Of a DNA stretch of 64,000 nucleotides, positions 53,840-62,237 are shown in pieces. Numbering within the stretch: the stretch's first letter is position 1; each line of letters starts with the position of its first letter. The stretch comes from Bin87 sp965222895 (GTDB lineage Bacteria > Chloroflexota > Dehalococcoidia > Lucifugimonadales > UBA3495): the NCBI GenBank assembly GCA_965222895.1, contig CBDCVB010000002.1, positions 1,736,001 through 1,800,000 on the forward strand, in the 5' to 3' direction. The translations under genes were made by a program, and so were the position numbers. The notes beneath the pieces were generated by a model, which saw only the letters and a program-made list of their open reading frames with translations, made no database searches and had not been told where the DNA came from.

Positions 53840-54865
53840 ATGAAATTTGGCATTATGACCATGCCTCAGCATCCGTCTACCGATTCTGCGACGCAACGGT
53901 TCCACGAGACAGTAGAACTGACGCGTCTTGCCCGGGACGCCGGGTTCAGTTCGATTGCCTGCGGCCAGCACTTTTTGTCGCCGCCCTACCAGAATCTGCA
54001 AAGCATCCCCCTCCTGGCGCGGTTGGCTGCCGATTCCGGGGATATGCAGCTGGTGCTTTCGATTCTGCTGCTGCCGCTTTATTCGCCGGCCGACGTAGCA
54101 GAGTCCGTGGCAACACTGGACGTAATCAGCGAGGGGCGCGTTGTGCTGGGCGTGGGCCTGGGCTACCGAGACATCGAGTACCAGGCATTCAACGTGGAAC
54201 GGCGCCACCGGGTGGGCCGGTTCATGGAGTCGCTGGAACTGGTGCAGCGACTGTGGACCGAGGACGAGGTAACCTTCCACGGCAAACATTTTAATCTGGA
54301 CAACGCGACGTGCGCGATTCGGCCTGTGCAGAGGCCACACCCACCCATCTGGGTAGCGGCCAATTTTGACACGGTAGTGCGGCGGGCCGGCGAGCTGGGC
54401 CTGCCCTGGTTCGTGAATCCTCACGCCACGCTGGAAACCCTGGAGCGCCAGACCGCCATCTATCAGGAAGGACTGAAGGCAGGCGGCAAGGAAATGCCCG
54501 CCGAAATGCCCATCATAAAAGAAATGCACATCGCCCCTACGCACGAGGAAGCAGTCCGCAACGTGCAACCGTATCTGGAGGCCAAGTATCAGGCCTATGC
54601 CGACTGGGGCCAGGACAAGGCATTGCCGGGAGATGAGAATTTTCGGGTACCCTTCGACGAACTGGCACGCGACCGGTTCATTTTGGGTAGCGGCGAAGAG
54701 GTGATTCAGCAGATCGACGACCACCGCCAACGCGTCGGCGCGAACCATTTCATGTTCCGGGTCTGGTATCCCGGAATGGATGCCAGGATGGCGATGCGGG
54801 TGGTGGAGCAAATGGGCGACACCGTGATTCCATACTTCAATAGCCGATACCCTGATGAGGATTAA
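53840..54865 (+). CDS. LLM-class flavin-dependent oxidoreductase (luciferase-like)
   Basis: 341 residues. MKFGIMTMPQHPSTDSATQRFHETVELTRLARDAGFSSIACGQHF is the start of the bacterial luciferase-like TIM barrel. ATLDVISEGRVVLGVGLGYRDIEYQAFNVERRHRVGRFMESLEL and HPPIWVAANFDTVVRRAGELG complete the pattern, and it ends IPYFNSRYPDED. FMN/F420-dependent oxidation of an unknown substrate. The start at 53840 has GGAG about 8 bp before it. A separate LLM enzyme is at 4530. A terminator hairpin follows. Confidence 0.9.
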   Translation: MKFGIMTMPQHPSTDSATQRFHETVELTRLARDAGFSSIACGQHFLSPPYQNLQSIPLLARLAADSGDMQLVLSILLLPLYSPADVAESVATLDVISEGRVVLGVGLGYRDIEYQAFNVERRHRVGRFMESLELVQRLWTEDEVTFHGKHFNLDNATCAIRPVQRPHPPIWVAANFDTVVRRAGELGLPWFVNPHATLETLERQTAIYQEGLKAGGKEMPAEMPIIKEMHIAPTHEEAVRNVQPYLEAKYQAYADWGQDKALPGDENFRVPFDELARDRFILGSGEEVIQQIDDHRQRVGANHFMFRVWYPGMDARMAMRVVEQMGDTVIPYFNSRYPDED

Positions 54866-54948
54866 CGCGGCGATGGCCGTTCTGAAACCTGGAACCGGCG
54901 AACCGTGCCCATCGGCCCCGACAGGCGACTGGCCCACCAGGAATGAAC

Positions 54949-54985
54949 CAACCCCTCACTCGTTTAAGAGTGGGGGGTTGATTTT
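54949..54985 (+). terminator. Intrinsic terminator after the LLM gene
   Basis: CAACCCCTCACTC (54949-54961) and GAGTGGGGGGTTG (54968-54980) form a 13-bp stem with one T-G pair and a 6-nt loop TTTAA-like, followed by ATTTT. It sits about 85 bp after the stop, between convergent genes. Confidence 0.85.
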
Positions 54986-55041
54986 GGGCACCGTCTTGCA
55001 AACACGACATTGCCCGAACCCGGGGTCTACCCGCCAGAGGA

Positions 55042-55701
55042 TTAGTCGCTGGTGAAAGCGTAATCGGTGGGGCGCATTATGCTGTGCTTCGACTTGCGAA
55101 CGATAGGCCCATCCACCTCACTGGCGGCGCGGGCTTTGTTCCATTCGGGATCGGCCTGGAAGGACTTCCAGCTCTTTTCCCGGTCGCCCAGGCTCGGATA
55201 GCCGAGCATATAAACCAGCAGGTTGTTGGCGCCAACGTCTTCCGACCAGTAGCCCACGCTTTCGATGCCGTGCTTCTCGAACAGCCCAATGGTGTGGTTG
55301 GCGAAGCGGTTGTGAACGTCGGGCAGGCGACCCGGCATTGCTTCGTAAATGCGAAGCTCCTGCACTGCGGTATTGATTTTGGGTTCCGGGGAATACGGTG
55401 TCTGGCGCAGGAATCGGTTGGTAACCACATCGACCAACGGCCCGTTGGCCTCGGTTTGCTTGCGAACTTCCAGCCAGTCCGGGTCGCCGCCGAATTTGGC
55501 CCAGCGCGTTTCCCGGTCGGCCATGCTATCGAAGATGTTGATGTAGGTGAGCCGATTGCTCTGGCCGATCTCATCGGTCCAGAAACCCAGGTACTTCACA
55601 CCGTGCTTGCGGAACAGGCCCGTGGTGTGGTTTTTGAATCGGTTGCTGATGTCAGGCAAGCGACCCGCCACCGCGTCGTAAATTCGTAGCTCGTACAGCA
55701 T
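55042..55701 (-). CDS. Tandem NIPSNAP-family protein
   Basis: 219 residues from the ATG at 55701 (AAGGAGA 7 bp upstream); a GTG one codon earlier is possible. Two copies of the NIPSNAP unit: YELRIYDAVAGRLPDISNRFKNHTTGLFRKHGVKYLGFWTDEIG (about 2-50) and QELRIYEAMPGRLPDVHNRFANHTIGLFEKHGIESVGYWSEDVG (about 111-155), each followed by a DR(E)xxW stretch. A dimeric alpha/beta-barrel-like fold of unknown function. The internal duplication is plain. No signal peptide, so cytosolic. Confidence 0.9.
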   Translation of the reverse strand: MLYELRIYDAVAGRLPDISNRFKNHTTGLFRKHGVKYLGFWTDEIGQSNRLTYINIFDSMADRETRWAKFGGDPDWLEVRKQTEANGPLVDVVTNRFLRQTPYSPEPKINTAVQELRIYEAMPGRLPDVHNRFANHTIGLFEKHGIESVGYWSEDVGANNLLVYMLGYPSLGDREKSWKSFQADPEWNKARAASEVDGPIVRKSKHSIMRPTDYAFTSD

Positions 55702-55980
55702 CACTGCTCTCCTTGCATTTCGGTGCTCGCATTTCGGTGATTAAACGGCGTTCGAGGGGCAGCGCCACGCCCGGAGTGGATACAATAGGCCACTGTTGGA
55801 ACGGGCCGCCGGCCGTAGTATAGCATTAGGGCGTAATACGTGGGATTGAGCGAATCCGGCCGACGGCTGGGGTCGTATCTGGGGCTGTATCATGTGATAA
55901 CAGATTCGCCACTGGCGCGCCGACGCAATGCTCCCCAAGAGTCCGTCGCAGACGGGTCGGCCGGTCAAAGGATTAGAAAA

Positions 55981-57288
55981 ATGAGAAAACATTCGCTGGT
56001 TGATTACCCCAGGGCGTTGTTGAAAGTTGCCGTGGTGGCCGTTGGAACACTCGGCCTGACGATGGCAATGGCTTGCGGCCAGTCGGAAAGCGCCAGCCCG
56101 GTTAGTGTGCGCCTCACACAGCCACCGCGTATTGAAACGGCAGCCTCGGCAACTGTGGAAGCGGCGGCAATATCAAGCGCCGCCGAAGCAAATTCAACCA
56201 CGACCGAACCGGAATCGTCCAGCGCAAATGGTCAAGTTGCCGATATAGAACTTTCTCCGGGTCAGATTGTCACCGCCCACGACCTGGTGATGTCGGATAT
56301 TTACGACCGCACCGTACCGTCAATCGTAGGGTTGAGAGTAATTGCGTCAGTGACCATGCGCGAAGGCATTCCGGGTAGGGCGCCCAACGATTTCCTGTCC
56401 AGAGCGTCCGGTTCGGGGTTCGTTTGGGACGCCCAGGGCCACATCCTGACCAACCGACACGTGGTTAACGGAGCCGATCGCATAGTGGTGGTGCTGTCAG
56501 ACGGTAGCCAAACTGACGCTGAAATCGTCGGAGCAGACCCGGATTCCGACCTTGCCATTATCCGCATCATCGACGACGAGGTTCGCCCGCCGCCGGTTGC
56601 TTTGGGGGACAGCGATGCCATCGCCCCAGGTCAACTGGCCGTGGCCATCGGTGACCCCTTCTCCCGTGGATTCTCGATGACGTCCGGGATAATTAGCGCC
56701 GTGGGACGTACCATTAATCCTACCGACAGCAATTTTTCGGTGCCGAGGGTTATACAGCACGACGCCGCTACGAACCCCGGCAATTCCGGCGGGCCGCTCC
56801 TGAACCGTTACGGCGAAGTAATTGGAATCAACACCCAGATTATCAGCGAAACCGGGGCTTTCTCCGGTATTGGATTGGCGGTTCCCATCAATCTGGCCAG
56901 GCTGGTTGCTCCGGCGTTGATTGAACATGGGCGGTACGAATACCCCTACATCGGAATTCGCGGCGCTACCCTGGGGCCTGACATTGCCAGCGCGATGGGG
57001 TTACCCGACGACACCCGAGGCGCCCTGGTGTTGGCGGTGAGCCCCGATAGCGCGGCCCAGCGGGCCGGCCTGCAGCCTTCGAACCAAACCACCGTGGTCA
57101 ACGGGTTGGAACTGCCGATTGGCGGTGACATCATCGTGGCCATCAATGGACAGCCAATCAAGGGGATGGACGACGTGATTGCCTACGTGATCGAACACAC
57201 TCGTCCCGGAGATACTGCCGAGTTCACGATCATTCGCGACGGGAACGAGGTGATGGTCAACATCACGATGGGTGGTCGGCCCGAATAA
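55981..57288 (+). CDS. HtrA/DegP-type trypsin-like serine protease, lipoprotein
   Basis: 435 residues from the ATG at 55981; a longer frame from 55840 would bury the signal peptide. The lipoprotein signal ends at Cys32 (TMAMAC-G). The catalytic triad is His160 (LTNRHVV), Asp190 (DSDLAII) and Ser269 (NPGNSGGPLLN). A PDZ domain follows (about 325-430; YPYIGIRGATLGPDIASAMGLPDD and GQPIKGMDDVIAYVIEHTRPGDTAEFTIIRDGNEV). It degrades or refolds misfolded proteins at the outer face of the membrane. A hairpin and two minus-strand tRNA genes follow. Confidence 0.94.
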   Translation: MRKHSLVDYPRALLKVAVVAVGTLGLTMAMACGQSESASPVSVRLTQPPRIETAASATVEAAAISSAAEANSTTTEPESSSANGQVADIELSPGQIVTAHDLVMSDIYDRTVPSIVGLRVIASVTMREGIPGRAPNDFLSRASGSGFVWDAQGHILTNRHVVNGADRIVVVLSDGSQTDAEIVGADPDSDLAIIRIIDDEVRPPPVALGDSDAIAPGQLAVAIGDPFSRGFSMTSGIISAVGRTINPTDSNFSVPRVIQHDAATNPGNSGGPLLNRYGEVIGINTQIISETGAFSGIGLAVPINLARLVAPALIEHGRYEYPYIGIRGATLGPDIASAMGLPDDTRGALVLAVSPDSAAQRAGLQPSNQTTVVNGLELPIGGDIIVAINGQPIKGMDDVIAYVIEHTRPGDTAEFTIIRDGNEVMVNITMGGRPE

Positions 57289-57307
57289 CCGCGGGCGATA
57301 AACAACG

Positions 57308-57337
57308 GCCGAGGGTCAGTGCCTGCTAACCCTCGGC
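57308..57337 (+). terminator. Stem-loop after the HtrA gene
   Basis: GCCGAGGGT (57308-57316) and ACCCTCGGC (57329-57337) form a 9-bp perfect stem with a 12-nt loop, 20 bp after the protease stop and just before the minus-strand tRNA-Arg. Only TAATTA follows, so it is a weak intrinsic terminator candidate, possibly working for both strands. Confidence 0.6.
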
Positions 57338-57348
57338 TAATTATCTGG

Positions 57349-57424
57349 TGGCGCGCCTGGCAGGACTCGAACCCGCAACCCCTGGGTCCGAAGCCCAGTG
57401 CTCTATCCATTGAGCTACAGGCGC
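57349..57424 (-). tRNA. tRNA-Arg (anticodon TCG)
   Basis: Minus strand. Acceptor GCGCCTG/CAGGCGC, D arm GCTCAATGGATAGAGC, anticodon stem CTGGG/CCCAG with loop CTTCGGA (anticodon TCG), T arm with GGTTCGAGTCC, discriminator G at 57352 and encoded CCA (57351-57349). Reads CGA-type codons. It is 45 bp downstream of tRNA-His on the same strand, so they probably share a transcript. Confidence 0.96.
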
Positions 57425-57469
57425 GCGTTGCGGAGGTGCTCGCTAAGGAGGCACTCGCTAATCGGGTAT

Positions 57470-57547
57470 TGGGGCGAGCAACGGGATTCGAACCCGTGAT
57501 CTCCTGTGCCACAGACAGGCGCCTTCGACCACTTGGCTATGCTCGCC
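57470..57547 (-). tRNA. tRNA-His (anticodon GTG)
   Basis: Minus strand. Acceptor GCGAGCA/TGCTCGC with an additional 5' G at 57547 (G-1) opposite discriminator C at 57473, the tRNA-His identity element. Anticodon stem CCTGT/ACAGG with loop CTGTGGC (anticodon GTG), T arm with GGTTCGAATCC, and encoded CCA (57472-57470). First of the two minus-strand tRNA genes. Confidence 0.96.
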
Positions 57548-57865
57548 GCAGACAGCGCCGCAGGGTGCCCTGCGCGTGTTCTAGGTTAGCATACACTGCC
57601 GATACGGACAATATGGCGAGACAACGGCAAAGGATTTTACGCCAGAGTCGCCCTAAACGCGCCATACATTGCGCACCACACAGGGGCAGTGGTTGGACAG
57701 ATTCGGCGATACTTGGAAGGGCTTGGGTTGAACCTATGTGATTGAACGGGTAGGGAGGATTGGATACAATCCAGCGAAGCGGTTTATTTGAGCGGATTCT
57801 CAAGAAACCGTTTCGGGTCAGCATTTCGTATCATATTCATCTATACCAACTGACTCGGAGGAAAT
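57548..57865. other. Intergenic region upstream of SBP3 and tRNA-His
   Basis: 318 bp between divergent transcripts. It must hold the promoter of tRNA-His on the minus strand and of SBP3 on the plus strand. GGAGGAAATATG gives a clear ribosome-binding site for SBP3. No gene or strong hairpin is recognised; no promoter hexamers are assigned. Confidence 0.45.
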
Positions 57866-59647
57866 ATGTCCCGCAAATTGTTCCGCTACCTTTTGGTCGC
57901 CGCGGTGGTCGCCCTCATGGTTACGTCGGCGGCGTGTGGCGGCAGCGGAGAACCGGAAGGGGCCTCGCCGGCGATGGAAAGCGTCAGGGAAACTAACAGT
58001 ACATCGCCCGCACCCACCGCCGCCATCGCCGCGACTATGGCGCCGGCCGTGGCGTCGGCAGCGCCGACTCAACCGGCCATGTCGCCCGATACCGGGTGCG
58101 CTCCATCCGCCGACCTGACTTTTGACAACCGGCCTCCCCAGGGTGGGACGCTGGTGCGACTGTTCTCTGACCCCACTTCGTTGGACCCCCACCAGATTGG
58201 CGATGTTACGTCGAGCGTGGTGGTCGGCGAGATATTTGGCGGTCTGGTTACGCTCAGCCTGGATTACCAGCCCGTGCTGGATCTGGCCGCGAGTTGTTCC
58301 ATCAGCGCCGACGGAACCGTGTATACCTTCGTGTTGCGGGAAAACGCGATGTTCCACAACGGCAAAGCCGTAACCGCCCGTGATGTCAAATGGTCGATTG
58401 AAAGGGCCGCCGACCCGGCTACCCTCTCGACCAACGCCCAAAACTATCTGGGCGACATCATCGGCGTCCCCGAAAAACTGGACGGCAGCGCTTCCGAAGT
58501 TAGCGGTGTGCGCGTGATTGATGACCGCACCATCGAATTCACCATCGACTCGCCCAAGCCTTACTTCCTCTCCAAACTGTCCTACCCCACCGCGTATGTG
58601 CTGGACCCGGACCAGGTTACACTTGATGATTCCTGGCTGGAGCAGCCCAACGGCACGGGGCCATTCAAGCTGGGAATTTACGATGTCGGCGCGCTGCTCA
58701 TTCTGGAACGCAACGACCTTTATCACCTGGGGCCGCCGCACATCGAGAGCGTCCTGATGATATTGAGCGGCGGCTCGGCCATGATTATGTACGAGAACGA
58801 CGAGATACATCTGACGGGCGTGGGCCGCGATGACCTGCCGCGGCTGCTGGACCCCAACGACCCGTTGAATCCGCAACTGCACCGTTCGCCGCAGGATTTC
58901 GACGTTTTCTATGTCGGCCTGAACACAGATGAGCCGCCATTTGACGACGTGAACGTGCGGAAAGCGCTGAACTATGCCATCGACTTGGACTCGATAGCGG
59001 AGAATGTGCTGGACGGACGCGTTTCGCCGGCGCGGGGCGTGATACCGCCCGGTTTCCCCTCTTACACCGAAAATCTGCGCAGCTACTCCTATAACCCCGA
59101 GCTGGCCCGCGAGCTGCTGCAGCAGTCCACTTACGCCGCCGACCTGGAGTCCGGAAATTTCCCGCGCGTCACACTCAGCATCTCGGGGAGTTTTGGCGCC
59201 GCCATACCCAGCTATCTGGAAGTGATGCTGGAGCAATGGAGCAGCGAGTTGGGCATCGAGGTGGACATCCAACAAACCGAGTGGGCCACTTTCCTGCAGG
59301 ACGTGAACGACAGCAAGTATCAGATGTTCGACTTGGGATGGATTGCCGATTATCCTGACCCGGAGAATTTCCTCGACATACTGTTCCGCACGGGCAGCGA
59401 GAACAACAACACCAACTACAGCAACTCCGAGGTGGATCGGCTCCTGGAAGAGGCGTCCGTGGAGCGCGACCGGGAGCGGCGTTTTCAACTGTATAACCAG
59501 GTGGAGCAGCTAATTCTAGACGATGCGCCGTGGGTGTGGACCTGGTTCAGCGGCGAGGGCTACGCCCTCATCAAGCCGGAAGTGTCCGACTATTTCCTGC
59601 TCAAGATGAGCATTCCCAAGTACCGCTACGTGTACTTCAACCAATAG
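57866..59647 (+). CDS. Peptide-type ABC transporter substrate-binding lipoprotein (SBP3)
   Basis: 593 residues, solute-binding protein family 5, distinct from SBP1 and SBP2. Lipoprotein signal with Cys24 (TSAAC-GG), then an Ala/Pro-rich linker to about residue 80. GGTLVRLFSDPTSLDPHQIGDVTSSVVVGEIFGGLV, FVLRENAMFHNGKAVTARDVKWSIERAADPA and VNVRKALNYAIDLDSIAENVLDGR are the typical family signatures, and it is closer to common DppA proteins. ATG with GGAGGAA upstream. Followed by a hairpin and two permease genes but no ATPase genes. Confidence 0.94.
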   Translation: MSRKLFRYLLVAAVVALMVTSAACGGSGEPEGASPAMESVRETNSTSPAPTAAIAATMAPAVASAAPTQPAMSPDTGCAPSADLTFDNRPPQGGTLVRLFSDPTSLDPHQIGDVTSSVVVGEIFGGLVTLSLDYQPVLDLAASCSISADGTVYTFVLRENAMFHNGKAVTARDVKWSIERAADPATLSTNAQNYLGDIIGVPEKLDGSASEVSGVRVIDDRTIEFTIDSPKPYFLSKLSYPTAYVLDPDQVTLDDSWLEQPNGTGPFKLGIYDVGALLILERNDLYHLGPPHIESVLMILSGGSAMIMYENDEIHLTGVGRDDLPRLLDPNDPLNPQLHRSPQDFDVFYVGLNTDEPPFDDVNVRKALNYAIDLDSIAENVLDGRVSPARGVIPPGFPSYTENLRSYSYNPELARELLQQSTYAADLESGNFPRVTLSISGSFGAAIPSYLEVMLEQWSSELGIEVDIQQTEWATFLQDVNDSKYQMFDLGWIADYPDPENFLDILFRTGSENNNTNYSNSEVDRLLEEASVERDRERRFQLYNQVEQLILDDAPWVWTWFSGEGYALIKPEVSDYFLLKMSIPKYRYVYFNQ

Positions 59648-59660
59648 GGTTGGCAATGGG

Positions 59661-59686
59661 CCGGGGCGACTGATGCGTCGCCCCGG
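59661..59686 (+). promoter_or_regulatory. Strong hairpin between SBP3 and permease B3
   Basis: CCGGGGCGAC (59661-59670) and GTCGCCCCGG (59677-59686) form a perfect 10-bp G+C-rich stem with a 6-nt loop, 14 bp after the SBP3 stop and 34 bp before the permease start. No T-run. It is the third such element in the window and again has its own sequence. Confidence 0.75.
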
Positions 59687-59719
59687 CGACAGTCAACATC
59701 ACGAAACGGACGGCTGCAC

Positions 59720-60667
59720 ATGGGAGCTTACACATTGCGTCGGCTGTTGTGGATGCCGTTTTTGTTGCTCATCGTTACCTTCATCACCTTTACCCTACTC
59801 CAATTCACTCCCGGCGACCCGGTAGAAATCCGGCTCGGCCAGAAATATGATCCAGAGGTACATGAGCGCATCCGTCGGGAGTTAGGCCTGGACGACCCCC
59901 TCCCAGTGCAATACTTTCGCTACGTTGAGGGTGTGGTTACACGCTTGGACTTCGGCAAGAGTAGTCGCTACGGAAACACTTCTGTAAAGGAGCTGATAGC
60001 CAAGCGAATTCCGGTATCTTTACAGCTCAATCTGGCAGCAATCATCATCACATTAGGTGTCGGGATTCCGGTGGGGCTGTTCGCGGCACTGTGCCAGGGC
60101 ACCGGTTGGGACAACGTAGTGGTCGCCGTTGCGCTGGGCTTTCAGTCACTGCCGGTATTCATTACCGCCCCGGTGCTGTTGCTGGTATTCGCCTTGCAGC
60201 TGGGCATCCTGCCGTCCAGCGGGTGGGATGGGTTCTTTTCGCCCAAAATCGTGATGCCCGCGTTGGTCACGGGCGTGCCCGGCATCGCCTTCGTGGTGCG
60301 ACTGGTGCGGGCCAGCGTGCTGGACGTGCTGGGGCAGGACTATATCCGCACGGCGCGGGCCAAAGGTCTCAGCGAGACCTTAGTGCGTTACCGCCACATT
60401 TTGCGCAATGCCATGATTCCGGTGGTAACCACCTTTGGATTCACGATAGCGGGTCTGGCCGGAGGGTCTTTCATCGTCGAAAGATACTTCGGCATCCCCG
60501 GAGTTGGACTGTTGGGGATTCAGGCTTTGTTCCAGCGGGATTACTACGTAATAATGGCTTTTGCGATTAGCACAACTACGCTATTCCTATTGGCTAACCT
60601 GGTTGTTGACCTGATGTACCCACTGTTGGACCCGCGCATACGTCTGGGAGCCGGGAATGCTGCCTGA
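59720..60667 (+). CDS. ABC transporter permease, DppB type (B3)
   Basis: 315 residues. GAYTLRRLLWMPFLLLIVTFITFTLLQFTPGDP is the first membrane segment and conserved start. LGLDDPLPVQYFRYVEGVVTRLDFGKS is the periplasmic stretch. The EAA-loop region reads DVLGQDYIRTARAKGLSETLVRYRHILRNAMIPVVT. It ends LLDPRIRLGAGNAA. It is not especially close to B1/B2, so this transporter was not part of the duplication. The start of C3 overlaps its last 11 bp, which implies coupled translation. Confidence 0.94.
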   Translation: MGAYTLRRLLWMPFLLLIVTFITFTLLQFTPGDPVEIRLGQKYDPEVHERIRRELGLDDPLPVQYFRYVEGVVTRLDFGKSSRYGNTSVKELIAKRIPVSLQLNLAAIIITLGVGIPVGLFAALCQGTGWDNVVVAVALGFQSLPVFITAPVLLLVFALQLGILPSSGWDGFFSPKIVMPALVTGVPGIAFVVRLVRASVLDVLGQDYIRTARAKGLSETLVRYRHILRNAMIPVVTTFGFTIAGLAGGSFIVERYFGIPGVGLLGIQALFQRDYYVIMAFAISTTTLFLLANLVVDLMYPLLDPRIRLGAGNAA

Positions 60668-61715
60668 CCGTTCCGGGTGGCACGACCGCGAACGTGGTCA
60701 TGCCTATCATGGCGACGAGGCCGACCAGGCCAACTGGCCGGAAAACGAACTGCCGGTGGAGGGGCCGCTGTCCAGGGACTTCACCAGCGAGGGGCGGCAT
60801 AGTTACTGGGGCCTGTCTTTTCGTCGGCTAACGCGCAAGAAACTGGCGATGGTGTGCCTGTCCCTCATCATCCTGATGTACGGCGGAGCGCTGCTGTCGC
60901 CGCTGATTACGCCCTATGAATACACGCATCAGGACCTGCAGGACAGCCGGGCGAAACCGTCGCTGGCCCATCCTTTTGGCACCGACCGCCTGGGCCGGGA
61001 TATGCTGACCCGGGTCATCTACGGCCTGCGAACCACTGTCATTATCACTATCACCTCGTTGCTGGGCGGCACGCTAATTTTGGGCATCGCTCTGGGTCTC
61101 ATCAGCGGATATATGGGTCGCTGGATTGACGCAGTAATCATGCGTACAGGGGAGATTACTTCGTCCTTTCCCGAGATTCTGCTCATCCTGATTTTTGTCG
61201 CGACTCTGAAACCGCGCTTGGTTGAGGTGGTGCAGCGTTTTGAGGACGGTACCGGCATCGACTGGATAATCCGCCTGGGCATCGTGGATTTCGCCATAAT
61301 ATCCGTCGCTCTGTCCATTTTTGGCTGGTTCAGTATGGCGCGGCTGGTGCGCGGGCAAGTACTGCAGGCCCGGGAAAGCCAGTACACGGAGGCGGCCCTG
61401 GTGATGGGCGCATCTACTGCCCGCATCCTGCGCGTCCACGTTTTGCCGAACATACTCAGCCCTCTCATCGTATCTATCTCGGCCGGGCTGGCCAGCGTAG
61501 CCGGGGCGGAGCTAGTGCTCAGCTGGATTGGAATCGGGGTCTTCCCGCCGGTGCCCAGCCTGGGCCGCATGATGTACGAAAACGGCAGTATAAACGTGCT
61601 ACGGAACGAACCGCACCTCATTTTGTTCCCTATAGGGGCCGTGACGTTGCTGTTCTTCTGCTTCAATATCCTGGGGGATGCGGTGAACGACGCGTTTAAT
61701 CCGCGCACACGCTGA
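60657..61715 (+). CDS. ABC transporter permease, DppC type (C3)
   Basis: 352 residues. It has an unusual cytoplasmic N-terminal extension of about 50 acidic/His-rich residues (DRSGWHDRERGHAYHGDEAD) before LTRKKLAMVCLSLIILMYGGALLSPLI. The rest is standard: HPFGTDRLGRDMLTRVIYGLRTT, GYMGRWIDAVIMRTGEITSSFPEI and the EAA loop QARESQYTEAALVMGAS. A roughly 25-residue insert (KPRLVEVVQRFEDGTGIDWI) lies between two membrane helices. No D/F ATPases follow, so it must use ATPases encoded elsewhere, such as those at 15138-17216 or 43632-44627. Confidence 0.93.
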   Translation: MLPDRSGWHDRERGHAYHGDEADQANWPENELPVEGPLSRDFTSEGRHSYWGLSFRRLTRKKLAMVCLSLIILMYGGALLSPLITPYEYTHQDLQDSRAKPSLAHPFGTDRLGRDMLTRVIYGLRTTVIITITSLLGGTLILGIALGLISGYMGRWIDAVIMRTGEITSSFPEILLILIFVATLKPRLVEVVQRFEDGTGIDWIIRLGIVDFAIISVALSIFGWFSMARLVRGQVLQARESQYTEAALVMGASTARILRVHVLPNILSPLIVSISAGLASVAGAELVLSWIGIGVFPPVPSLGRMMYENGSINVLRNEPHLILFPIGAVTLLFFCFNILGDAVNDAFNPRTR

Positions 61716-61781
61716 TCCCCGGCGAATTGATGTTGGCCCGGCAGCGCGAGAGCGTCAAACCAAATTCACCAAGATGGTACA

Positions 61782-62207
61782 ATGTCAATGTCTGAATTGC
61801 CGGGTGAACTTGCTGATCGCGGCATCGGATGGCAGGTTGCAGGCTTCACCATCGTCGGATGCACCGGCGCGGTGATACTGTGGCTGTGGGACGGCTCAGA
61901 CTTCTGGGCCTACCGGATTCTCGCAATCGCCGTCAAAGATTTTTACTGGGCATTCATCCTGCCATTGGCTTGGTCATTTAACGGAGTGCGAAGGATGTTT
62001 GAGAAAGCATCGGAAATCAGAGCAGCAGTGAGAGAGCAAATCCGGGAAAAGGGTCGCCGAGAGGGTCGCCAGGAATTGCGCCGGCGTTACAGCAGCCGTA
62101 TAAATGAGGCATTGGAGCGGTTCGCAGTGACTAACGACGGCGTGACGACACTGCCGCTTACGCCGGAAGTGCTGGCCTACCTGCTCGACGAACCGGGTGA
62201 CGAGTAA
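61782..62207 (+). CDS. Small two-helix membrane protein with Arg-rich coiled coil
   Basis: 141 residues, no recognised family. Two hydrophobic segments at about 18-36 (VAGFTIVGCTGAVILWLWD) and 45-65 (ILAIAVKDFYWAFILPLAWSF), then a strongly charged helix from about 70 to 115 (RRMFEKASEIRAAVREQIREK and RREGRQELRRRYSSRINEALERF), likely a cytosolic coiled coil, and a short acidic end. It lies 66 bp after the third ABC transporter. It could be transcribed with it, or with the downstream thioredoxin-fold gene 30 bp away. Confidence 0.65.
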   Translation: MSMSELPGELADRGIGWQVAGFTIVGCTGAVILWLWDGSDFWAYRILAIAVKDFYWAFILPLAWSFNGVRRMFEKASEIRAAVREQIREKGRREGRQELRRRYSSRINEALERFAVTNDGVTTLPLTPEVLAYLLDEPGDE

Positions 62208-62237
62208 CCCGGCGCCGCTAGCAAGCAGACGAGAGCT

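Noticed and set aside
53747..54937. 396-codon minus-strand open frame over the second LLM gene and tRNA-Arg
   Set aside because: It reads across the tRNA gene and opposite a well-conserved LLM oxidoreductase; it has no conserved domain.
57818..59488. 556-codon minus-strand open frame
   Set aside because: Antisense of SBP3, which has a lipoprotein signal and clear family-5 motifs; the shadow has none.
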